Positions 7,929 through 15,034 of a stretch of 25,818 bases of DNA are shown one piece after another. The translations under genes were made by a program, and so were the position numbers. This stretch comes from Actinomycetes bacterium (GTDB lineage: Bacteria; Actinomycetota; Acidimicrobiia; Acidimicrobiales; RAAP-2), in the NCBI GenBank assembly GCA_021849435.1, contig JAJZSX010000001.1, forward strand, positions 1-25,818, in the 5' to 3' direction. How positions within the stretch are numbered: position 1 is the stretch's first letter; each line of letters opens with the position of its first letter. The notes below the pieces were generated by a model, which worked only from the letters and a program-made list of their open reading frames with translations, had not been told where the DNA came from and searched no databases.

Positions 7929-8584
7929 CAGTCCGAAAGCCCTTCGAGTTTCACGTACGAATGCGCCTTGTGGCGGATATTGATCGAGACGCACACCGCC
8001 GTGAATGCCTCGACCGCGCTGGCCAGTGACATCGATCCCGCGATCACGCTGCGTAGTCCCGGCATCTCATTGACGAGACCGGCCACGAGTTCGCGCGCGG
8101 GCGCGTCGTCCCCAAAAATCACCACGTCAGCGTCGAGTCCGCTCTCGAGGTCCTCCATCTGGGCGGCGGGGAGATGATGGAAGGCCCCGACGATTCGGCT
8201 CGACGGGAGGGTCGAGGCGAGCTGAGCCGCCATCGAACCACGCGGCGGGTAGACCGGGACGAGCTCTCGACCCTCGCGCACCAGCGCGTTCACCATCGAG
8301 ATGACCACCTTGTCGGCCAAGTGCTCGCCCAGCGCCTTCACCGTCGCGACCGCCGAATCCCACGGTGTGGCCACGATCACCACGTCCGCGGTGGCTGCTT
8401 CGTCGTTGGCGACACCACGTATCGAACCCTGCGTCGGGATCGCCATGGCGCCGACGACCTCGCCCGCCCGCGCGGCGTCGCGCGAGCCGATCGAGACTGC
8501 GTAGCCGGCCTTGGCGAGGCGCACGGCGACCCCACGGCCCGCCGGTCCCGTGCCACCGATAATCCCGATCGTGCCGTTCATCAT
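7928..8584 (-). CDS. npdG: NADPH-dependent F420 reductase (F420H2:NADP oxidoreductase)
   Basis: A 218-residue Rossmann protein that exchanges hydride between NADP(H) and coenzyme F420 in the cytosol. The N-terminus shows GIIGGTGPAGRGVAVRLAKAG followed by SIGSRDAARA, typical of the NpdG/Fno family, including the SR pair that reads the NADP 2'-phosphate. Later blocks VVIVATPWDS and VGAFHHLPA also fit the family. ATG 8584 has a GAAGGA ribosome-binding site five bases upstream; a second ATG follows at 8581. It is the first gene of the nine-gene minus-strand run and overlaps mshC by one base. It implies an F420-using organism. No F420 biosynthesis gene lies in the window. Confidence 0.9.
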   Translation of the reverse strand: MMNGTIGIIGGTGPAGRGVAVRLAKAGYAVSIGSRDAARAGEVVGAMAIPTQGSIRGVANDEAATADVVIVATPWDSAVATVKALGEHLADKVVISMVNALVREGRELVPVYPPRGSMAAQLASTLPSSRIVGAFHHLPAAQMEDLESGLDADVVIFGDDAPARELVAGLVNEMPGLRSVIAGSMSLASAVEAFTAVCVSINIRHKAHSYVKLEGLSD

Positions 8585-8608
8585 CACCGTCCTTCGAAGT
8601 GCTGGAAC

Positions 8609-8615
8609 TACGCTA
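8609..8615. promoter_or_regulatory. Candidate symmetric bidirectional -10 element between npdG and inhA/fabI
   Basis: The heptamer TACGCTA reads TACGCT on the plus strand (8609-8614) and TAGCGT on the minus strand (8615-8610), so both strands carry a TAnnnT -10. The plus-strand start site would fall at the fabI ATG (8621, six bases downstream), giving a leaderless mRNA. The minus-strand start would fall near 8603, giving a leader of about 20 nt that contains the npdG GAAGGA site. No good -35 is visible on either side. The assignment is inferred from spacing alone. Confidence 0.4.
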
Positions 8616-8620
8616 ACAAG

Positions 8621-9400
8621 ATGGCCCTGCTCACGAATCACCGAATACTGATCACCGGCGTGCTGACTGACGATTCCCTCGCCTTTCGCATCGCCGAGCG
8701 TGCGCTGGCTGAGGGGGCGTCCGTGATCGTCACCGGTGCAGGACGGGGTCTGTCGCTGACCAAGCGCACGGTTCGAAAGCTCGGCGACGTCGGTGAGGTC
8801 GTCGAACTCGACGTGACCGAGCCCGCCCAGGTCCGCGCCGCCGTGGAGGCCGTGAGCGAACGCTTCGGTCGACTCGATGGCCTGGTGCACGCCATCGGCT
8901 ACGCCCCACCGTCGTGCCTGGGCATGGGCATGTTCGCCGCCCCGTTCGAAGATGTCGCCACGGCTATGCACATCTCCACGTTTTCCCTGGCCACTCTGGT
9001 CGGTGCTTTCCGACCGCTGCTGCAGGCGAGCACCGCCCACGGCGGCGCGTCCGTGGTGTCACTGGATTTCGACGCCTCTCGCGCCTACCCCCTCTACGAC
9101 TGGATGGGGGTCATGAAGGCCGGACTCGAGTCCCTCGGCCGCTACCTCGCACGCGACGTCGGCCCCGACCACATTCGCGTCAACATGGTCGCCGCGGGAC
9201 CCATCCGCACGGTCGCCGCGAAGTCCATCCCGGGTTTCGCGCACTTCGAGGACACCTGGGGCGAGCGTGCCCCACTCGGTTGGGACGTCCACGACTCCAG
9301 TGCCGTCGCTGACACCACCGTCGCACTGCTCTCGCCACTGATGCGTCTCACTACGGCGTCAATCATCCACGTCGATGGTGGCGCCCACTCAATGGGTTAG
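8621..9400 (+). CDS. Enoyl-[acyl-carrier-protein] reductase, InhA/FabI type
   Basis: NADH-dependent reductase of the last step of each FAS-II elongation cycle (in mycobacteria, mycolate chain elongation). The 259-residue SDR protein has the FabI-type N-terminus ILITGVLTDDSLAFRIA with atypical glycine spacing. The catalytic pair is Y159 and K166 in YDWMGVMK, the YX6K pattern, one residue off InhA Tyr158/Lys165. The next segment, NMVAAGPIRTVAAKSI, closely tracks InhA. It is divergent from npdG with 36 bp between, and no clear ribosome-binding site precedes ATG 8621, consistent with a leaderless transcript. Its TAG stop overlaps the stop of the convergent ABC gene. The InhA subtype is likely but cannot be proven by eye. 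Confidence 0.9.
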   Translation: MALLTNHRILITGVLTDDSLAFRIAERALAEGASVIVTGAGRGLSLTKRTVRKLGDVGEVVELDVTEPAQVRAAVEAVSERFGRLDGLVHAIGYAPPSCLGMGMFAAPFEDVATAMHISTFSLATLVGAFRPLLQASTAHGGASVVSLDFDASRAYPLYDWMGVMKAGLESLGRYLARDVGPDHIRVNMVAAGPIRTVAAKSIPGFAHFEDTWGERAPLGWDVHDSSAVADTTVALLSPLMRLTTASIIHVDGGAHSMG

Positions 9401-11265
9401 CCCGCCTGGTCCGCGAACTGCGTCTCGTAGAGCACCCGGTAGAGCTTTCCATGCTCGAGTAGTTCGTGGTGGGTCCCGCGCTCCACGATGGTTCCTGCAT
9501 CCACGACCAGGATCTGGTCGGCGTTTCGAACCGTGGAGAGACGGTGCGCGATGACGAGCGACGTTCGTGACGCCATTGTCGAGTCCAGGGCGCGCTGCAC
9601 GGCGGCCTCGCTCTCTGAATCCAGGTGCGCCGTCGCCTCATCGAGCACCACCAACCGTGGCGACTTGAGGAGCAGCCGGGCGAGCGCTACGCGCTGCTTC
9701 TCGCCGCCCGAGAGTCGATAGCCTCGCTCGCCCACGACGGTATCGAGGCCCTGGGGCAAGTTCGAGACGAGATTCCAGATCTGGGCCGAGCGCAGCGCCA
9801 CCTCGATCTCGTCCGCACTCGCCTCGGGCCGAGCGAACAGCAGGTTCGCGCGCACGGTGTCGTGGAAGAGGTGCGGATCCTGTGTCACCACCCCGACGGT
9901 CGCGTTGAGCGACGCCATCGTCGCAGCACGCAAGTCGAGCCCATTCATGCTGATGTGACCCTCGTCCACGTCGTACAACCGGGAAACCAACAGTGAGATC
10001 GTCGTCTTTCCAGCACCGCTCGGACCAACCAGCGCCGTCATCGTGCCCGGTGACACGTCGAAGCTGACGTCGTGCAGGACCGGGTTACGGGGCGTGGCGT
10101 CGAGCGTAGCGACCGCCTCAAGGGACGCAAGTGACACCTCCTGCGCGCCGGGGTACGAGAACGAGACGTGTTCGAAGTGAAGGGTCACCGGTCCGTCGGG
10201 GATCGCGACGGCGTCGGGGCTTTCGACGATCATCGGTTCAAGGTCGAGGACCTCGAAGAGGCGCTCGAAGCTCACCATCGCCGACACGTAGTCGATGTTG
10301 AGGTTCGACAGCTGGGTGAGCGGACCGTAAAGGCGCGTCACGTACATCGTGAGTGCCACGACCGTGCCGATCGCCAAGGTACCGTGCAACACGGCGACGC
10401 CGCCGTACCCGTAGGCGAAGGCGGTAGCGAGTGACGCCGTTAGGCCGAGTGCGACGAAGAAGAACCGTTGGTACGTGGCCTGACGCACCCCCATATCGCG
10501 TACCTCGCCCGCGCGGTGCTGGAACGTCGTCAGCTCGTCGTCGGGGCGCCCGAACAGCTTGACCACCATCGCACCGGCGACGTTGAATCGCTCGGACATG
10601 ACCATGTTCATCTCGGCGTTGAGTTCCATTCCGCGATGGAAGAGCGCACCCAGCCGGCGTCCCACCATCCGCGCCGGGAACAGGAACACCGGCAACAACA
10701 CCAGTGCGACCAGGGTGATCTGCCAGCTTAGGAAGAACATCGTGATAAGGATCAACGTGACAAGCACGACGTTGCCGACGACGTTCGAAAAGAGATCCGT
10801 GAAGGCCTGCTGGGCACCGATCACGTCGTTGTTCAAGCGACTAATCAGGGCGCCCGTCTGGGTGCGCGAGAAGAACGCGATCGGCATCCGTTGGATGTGG
10901 CCGTAGACCCGCGCGCGCAGATCGTAGATCAGCCCCTCGCCCACCATGGCCGAGATGCGCCGCTCGGCGAGCGAGAGGATGGCGTCGACGATCGCGAGTC
11001 CGGCAGCGAGGACCGCGAGTCCGATGATGACCCCTTCACGCCGCTTGGCGATTCCAATGTCGAAGATGGCCCGCAATACCAGGGGCGAAACCGAACTGAC
11101 CACCGCCTCGAGCACCACCGCGGTCAGGAAAACCGCCAGTATCCGGCGATACGGCCGAGCGAACACGATCACGCGGCGCAGCGTGCCACGCGTGATCCGG
11201 TGGTCGAGAAGCGAACGATCTCGTCGTAACGACCGCATTCCCGCGCGGCCGGCGTGCATCGTCAT
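9397..11265 (-). CDS. ABC exporter, fused membrane and ATPase domains (MsbA/MDR type)
   Basis: A 622-residue half-transporter that probably works as a homodimer. Six membrane helices lie in about residues 40-325, with the coupling-helix segment SERFNVAGAMVVKLFGR. The ATPase domain carries Walker A GPSGAGKT (414-421), Q-loop Q462, signature LSGGE (518-522), Walker B LVVLDE (538-543) and H-loop H574. All catalytic elements are intact. An insertion of about 25 residues (373-397) sits in the early ATPase domain. ATG 11265 has GGAG six bases upstream. It lies 42 bp after the LysE gene in the same direction and ends by overlapping the stop codon of the fabI-type gene. Substrate cannot be told from sequence. 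Confidence 0.93.
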   Translation of the reverse strand: MTMHAGRAGMRSLRRDRSLLDHRITRGTLRRVIVFARPYRRILAVFLTAVVLEAVVSSVSPLVLRAIFDIGIAKRREGVIIGLAVLAAGLAIVDAILSLAERRISAMVGEGLIYDLRARVYGHIQRMPIAFFSRTQTGALISRLNNDVIGAQQAFTDLFSNVVGNVVLVTLILITMFFLSWQITLVALVLLPVFLFPARMVGRRLGALFHRGMELNAEMNMVMSERFNVAGAMVVKLFGRPDDELTTFQHRAGEVRDMGVRQATYQRFFFVALGLTASLATAFAYGYGGVAVLHGTLAIGTVVALTMYVTRLYGPLTQLSNLNIDYVSAMVSFERLFEVLDLEPMIVESPDAVAIPDGPVTLHFEHVSFSYPGAQEVSLASLEAVATLDATPRNPVLHDVSFDVSPGTMTALVGPSGAGKTTISLLVSRLYDVDEGHISMNGLDLRAATMASLNATVGVVTQDPHLFHDTVRANLLFARPEASADEIEVALRSAQIWNLVSNLPQGLDTVVGERGYRLSGGEKQRVALARLLLKSPRLVVLDEATAHLDSESEAAVQRALDSTMASRTSLVIAHRLSTVRNADQILVVDAGTIVERGTHHELLEHGKLYRVLYETQFADQAG

Positions 11266-11307
11266 CGTGGCTCCATTGGAACGAGTGTAGGAACCAGCGG
11301 AGGAACC

Positions 11308-11949
11308 CTACCCTCGAACGGCGCTGACAAGGATCAGTACGCCAAGCCCGATCATCACGCACCCTCCGGTGACTCGCAGTGCAACGAGTCGCATCGGCGA
11401 GCCCGCCAACCATTCGCGCGCTGTCCCCGCGATGATGCCCCAGGTCGAGTCACTCGCGAAGGCCATGACGCTGAAGATGAGGCCAAAGACGAGTAACTGG
11501 ACCGTCACGCTGCCCTTCGTGGGCTGGACGAAGTGCGGGAACACGGCGGCGAAGAAGATCAGCGACTTCGGATTCAAGATACCCACCGTGAAACCCTGGC
11601 GGACGATCTGGCGCGGGTGTGGCCGTTGCGCTTCGCGCTCCACCATGGCTCGCGCGTGCTCGTGACGGTGACGAAGAGCGTCAAACCCGAGCCAACCGAG
11701 ATAGCACCCACCCGCCAACTGAAAAACAGTCGTGACGGTTCGCGAGTGTGCGAGCAACGGCCCGAGGCCGAGCGCGACCACTACCGAAAGCAGCAAGGTG
11801 CCGATTGAGTTGCCCAAGACCGACAGGACTGCCACCGAGCGGCCCCACGCCACCCCCCGTGCGAGTGTGAACAGCACGCTCGGTCCCGGAACGATGATGA
11901 TCGCGAAGGACGCGACGAGGAACGTGATGAGCTGGTCCCCAGCGATCAC
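11308..11949 (-). CDS. LysE/RhtB-family amino acid exporter
   Basis: A 213-residue inner-membrane protein with about six helices. It has the LysE-family signature near the N-terminus (IVPGPSVLFTLARG) and the central NPKSLIFFAAVFPHFV. These proteins export amino acids or related small metabolites. I placed the start at GTG 11949 because its GTGA overlaps the stop of the preceding membrane gene; a much longer reading in this frame exists upstream but is a shadow of that gene. It is followed 42 bp later by the ABC exporter. The substrate is not determined by the sequence. Confidence 0.9.
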   Translation of the reverse strand: MIAGDQLITFLVASFAIIIVPGPSVLFTLARGVAWGRSVAVLSVLGNSIGTLLLSVVVALGLGPLLAHSRTVTTVFQLAGGCYLGWLGFDALRHRHEHARAMVEREAQRPHPRQIVRQGFTVGILNPKSLIFFAAVFPHFVQPTKGSVTVQLLVFGLIFSVMAFASDSTWGIIAGTAREWLAGSPMRLVALRVTGGCVMIGLGVLILVSAVRG

Positions 11950-12593
11950 GCCAACCTCGCGAGGATCCACTCGAGTCCCCGCAGACAGGCCCCGATCGAG
12001 AACCCTATGGTTGCTGCGAATACGGCCGTCCCGACGCCGACGGTGCCGCCCATGAACCAACCGATTGCGAGGACCGACACCTCCAGCGAGACCCGGATGT
12101 ACACCACGCTGATTCCGAGTCGACGGTGCAGACTTGTCATCAACCCGTCGCGAGGTCCCGGTCCGAGTCCTGTCGTGAGGTAGAGCGCGCTGCCCATGCC
12201 GATCGCGATCACCGCTGCGAGGACGAAGAGCGAACGCACGTACACCGCGCTCGGCGCGGGGATCGTCGTCGCGGTCAGATCCAAGACCGCCGCGATCACG
12301 ACGAGGTTCGCTATGGTCCCAAAGCCCGGTCGTTCGCGCAAGGGCCACCACGCGCCGAGCACGACGACACTGATGAGTGCCGTTGCCCAACCGAGCGAGA
12401 TGCCGGCGTGCCGGGCAACGCCCTGGGCGAACACGGTCCACGGCGTCGCGCCGAGGTGCGAGAGCACGAGCAGCCCCTCCCCGAGACCGAACAACACGAG
12501 CCCGGCGAAGAGGGGTGCAATCATCCGGGGCCGCACACTCCACGTGGACGCCGCCCGCCACGGCGTCGTCGGGATTCGATGACTGAGGCCCAT
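11946..12593 (-). CDS. YczE/YitT-like multi-pass membrane protein
   Basis: A 215-residue membrane protein with about five helices. The order FGLGEGLLVLSHLGATPWTVF, then LYLTTGLGPGPRDGLM, then a C-terminal helix with GVGTAVFAATIG is characteristic of the YczE family of predicted transporters or membrane proteins. No biochemical function is established that I can rely on. It starts 21 bp after the MFS gene and overlaps the LysE gene by four bases (GTGA), so the two exporters are probably made with it. The ATG at 12593 has no strong ribosome-binding site; ATG 12524 is an alternative but would cut an N-terminal stretch that precedes the first helix. Confidence 0.83.
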   Translation of the reverse strand: MGLSHRIPTTPWRAASTWSVRPRMIAPLFAGLVLFGLGEGLLVLSHLGATPWTVFAQGVARHAGISLGWATALISVVVLGAWWPLRERPGFGTIANLVVIAAVLDLTATTIPAPSAVYVRSLFVLAAVIAIGMGSALYLTTGLGPGPRDGLMTSLHRRLGISVVYIRVSLEVSVLAIGWFMGGTVGVGTAVFAATIGFSIGACLRGLEWILARLA

Positions 12594-12614
12594 GAGTCGC
12601 CGAAGTTTACCGAA

Positions 12615-14243
12615 TTACTCGAGGGCGTCTACGTCCGGGCGAGTGAGCCTCGCCTTGACGCCGGTCCCCCCGAGAAGCGCGGTGATCGCCGACAGGACCA
12701 TTAACGCACTCGCCACCAACAACGCGATGTGCAGACCGTTGGTGAAGGCGCCGTAGGCGGCGTTCACCACCTTGTTGATAATCGCCTGAATCGCGGCACC
12801 ACCGCCGCGGTACTGCCGGGCCTTCGTGCCGATCGACCCCGTCGTCAAAGCGGCGATGATCTCGGCCCGATACGAGGCGGGCACGCCGATCTGGATGAGT
12901 CTTTGGGTGAGGTGGACGGTTAACTGACCGTTCACGATCGAACCCAGGATGGCCACACCCGCGACGGCCCCAAGTTCACGAGCCGTGTTGACCGTCGACG
13001 CAGCCATTCCCGAATGCGCGGCGGGTAACGCCTGGAGTGCGTCGGACGTCACCGGCACCACGACGATACCGAAGCCGATGCCCGCGAGCCCCATCGTCCA
13101 GCCCAAGGTCCCCAGTCCCACGTGCGTGCCGATAACCAAGTTGGTGAGAAAGACGCCCGCCGCAGCAAGGATGCTGCCAACCATCATCGGTGTGCGCGAA
13201 CCCGTACGGGCAACCCAGCGACCGCTAAAGAGCGAGGCGGCCACCATCCCCGCCAATAGTGGCAGGAAGTCGAGCGCCAGCCGGTACGCACCGACCCCGA
13301 CGACGACCTCAAGGTACAACGCGACGAAGAAGAATATAGAGAAGATGGCAAAGTACGTCGTGAAGGCGACGAAGTTAGCGCCGAGGAACGTCCGACGCGC
13401 GAAGTATCGCAGGTTCAACATGGGACTCTTCACCCGGGACTCAACGACGACGAACGCGACCATCGACACGACGCTGATCGCGTACAGCGTGATGATCGAC
13501 GATGCCCCGTACCCGATCGACTCCGCCCAGATCGTGGCGAACGTAGCCGTCGCCAGAGCGACCGTGCTGAGCACGAAGCCGACGACATCGAGCGGTGCGT
13601 GGAGTTCGGGTGCGTTGTTGGGTAACGCTACCCACGCGATAAGTAGTGCCGCACCGCCGAAGAGGACGTTGAACCAGAAGATAGCGCGCCACGACCAGAG
13701 CCCGACGAGTACCCCGCCGATAACCGGACCGGCGGCCAGCGCCAAACCGGACACCGCCGCCCACGCCCCGAGCGCGCGCGCACGGCGTTGTCGCTCGGGG
13801 TAGACGTGACGGATCATCGAGAGCGTGCCCGGCTCAGAGCCGGCGGCCCCGACGCCCATGATGACTCGACCAGTGATGAGGACTGTCGGGTCCTTGGCGA
13901 GGGCACTCACGATAGAGCCCGCGATGAAGACCCCGACGCCCACGAGCATGACGGGCTTTCGTCCCAGCAGATCGCCCAGCGAGCCACTCACTAGCATCAG
14001 GCTCGCGAACGCCAGCGCGTAGGCACCCACCACCCATTGCAGTTGGGGAACCCCGGCGTGGAGTTCCGACTGAACATTGGTGAGGACCGGGCTGACCACG
14101 GTGTTGTCGAGAAAGGTCAGGAAAAGCACCGCCATCAACGCGAAGAAGCTCAGGTGTGAGAGCGCTGAAGTCAAAGGCGGTCGCAACGCGACAACGGCTG
14201 ACCCTTCGGTCGCCACGACTGGATCATCGCTACGCCACGCCAT
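12615..14243 (-). CDS. MFS drug exporter, DHA2 (14-helix, EmrB/QacA) family
   Basis: A 542-residue proton-driven exporter. The first helix carries the DHA2 motif LDNTVVSPVL (45-54), and the loop after helix 2 has motif A, GSLGDLLGRKP (87-97). The antiporter motif C is suggested by the glycine/proline-rich ALAAGPVIGGVLVG. Length and helix count fit 14 membrane segments. The start is ATG 14243, with AGGTGG just upstream; an in-frame TTG at 14264 is possible. It is preceded by a secreted neocarzinostatin-like protein gene (81 bp gap) and followed 21 bp later by the YczE-like gene. Such proteins often give drug resistance, but the substrate here is unknown. Confidence 0.92.
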   Translation of the reverse strand: MAWRSDDPVVATEGSAVVALRPPLTSALSHLSFFALMAVLFLTFLDNTVVSPVLTNVQSELHAGVPQLQWVVGAYALAFASLMLVSGSLGDLLGRKPVMLVGVGVFIAGSIVSALAKDPTVLITGRVIMGVGAAGSEPGTLSMIRHVYPERQRRARALGAWAAVSGLALAAGPVIGGVLVGLWSWRAIFWFNVLFGGAALLIAWVALPNNAPELHAPLDVVGFVLSTVALATATFATIWAESIGYGASSIITLYAISVVSMVAFVVVESRVKSPMLNLRYFARRTFLGANFVAFTTYFAIFSIFFFVALYLEVVVGVGAYRLALDFLPLLAGMVAASLFSGRWVARTGSRTPMMVGSILAAAGVFLTNLVIGTHVGLGTLGWTMGLAGIGFGIVVVPVTSDALQALPAAHSGMAASTVNTARELGAVAGVAILGSIVNGQLTVHLTQRLIQIGVPASYRAEIIAALTTGSIGTKARQYRGGGAAIQAIINKVVNAAYGAFTNGLHIALLVASALMVLSAITALLGGTGVKARLTRPDVDALE

Positions 14244-14324
14244 CACACCACCTGCACCCTCCAACTCGATAACGGCCCCAACGGCGTCTGGCGTGCACTA
14301 ATTCCTCGATGCGAAACCGACACA

Positions 14325-14759
14325 CTAGCGAGTCGGTCTACGGAACGTGATCCGTGCCGACGTCGAATCCCCACCTTTCATGTTGCCTACGCTCACCGCA
14401 CAGGCTCGGAGGTTCTTCACCATCGTCCCGCAGGTACCCGAGCCGATTTTGCCGGTCCTCACTTTGAACTTGGTCAGTGGCAACAGACCCTTGGCGTTAA
14501 TGCTGACTGACACCACCGTCGAGATGTTGCACTGGGCCTGACCCTTCGCGGTCGCCAGGCATTCGACGATGAAGACCGAATCCTTCGGCTTGAACCCAGC
14601 ACCACGCACCTTCACGATTTCGCCATTATGTAGGCCGACTGCGGGCGTCACCACGATGTGCGGCCGTGCGGTGCTCGCGCTCGCCGAGGCGCCCCCGACA
14701 TTCGCTGCCATCAGCAAGATCAATCCCACCGCGCTGCGGACGAGAACTGCGCTACGCAT
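14325..14759 (-). CDS. Secreted neocarzinostatin-family (enediyne apoprotein fold) protein
   Basis: A 144-residue protein with a signal peptide (positive start MRSAVLVR, hydrophobic core to about 20, likely cleavage near ASASA). The mature part begins VVTPAVGL, then VKVRGAGF, mirroring the VTPSSGL and VKVAGAGL strands of neocarzinostatin apoprotein. Four cysteines are present. C67 and C77 have the same 10-residue spacing as the first neocarzinostatin disulfide; C110 and C120 could form the second, with a longer loop. In known systems this seven-strand fold binds an enediyne chromophore, but orphan members without chromophore clusters are common in actinomycetes. ATG 14759 has AGGAG six bases upstream, supporting this start over an upstream in-frame reading. 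Function here is unknown. Confidence 0.78.
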   Translation of the reverse strand: MRSAVLVRSAVGLILLMAANVGGASASASTARPHIVVTPAVGLHNGEIVKVRGAGFKPKDSVFIVECLATAKGQAQCNISTVVSVSINAKGLLPLTKFKVRTGKIGSGTCGTMVKNLRACAVSVGNMKGGDSTSARITFRRPTR

Positions 14760-14956
14760 CGTGTCTCCTCTCGAGGCGGGCGACGTATCGCCCTCGCACA
14801 AACCTCGACGTCGGTGCGAATGCGCTTCCCCGTCTCTGGCCCCATGGTAGCGAGGAAACGTTGTGCACTCAGCACCATTAATCAGGTACGAGGCAGCACG
14901 GTCGCTACGAAGGCTTCGCGGCGGATGGAATCGGTCACGCTAAAGCGGGCTGAATT

Positions 14957-14986
14957 TTCTTCAAACCGCGCGGGGCACAATAGAAT
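14957..14986 (+). promoter_or_regulatory. Candidate promoter for the nitronate monooxygenase-like gene
   Basis: TTCTTC (14957-14962) and TAGAAT (14981-14986) form an approximate -35/-10 pair with an 18-bp spacer, in a locally AT-rich spot of an otherwise GC-rich gap. The start site would fall near 14993, leaving a leader of about 40 nt before ATG 15035. The rest of the 14760-15034 gap shows no other recognisable element. Confidence 0.35.
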
Positions 14987-15034
14987 GGGTTGAGGCCAGA
15001 TTGAGACGTTCGTCTCGCGGCAAGGACGGGTCAC

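Noticed and set aside
11308..12561. A 417-codon reading that extends the LysE frame far upstream
   Set aside because: The first 200 residues are Arg-rich shadow of the YczE-like gene. LysE homology begins at the GTG overlapping that gene's stop.
14317..14336. Weak hairpin CCGAC / GTCGG at the end of the neocarzinostatin-like gene
   Set aside because: Only a 5-bp stem that includes the stop codon, with just three T residues after it; not a convincing terminator.
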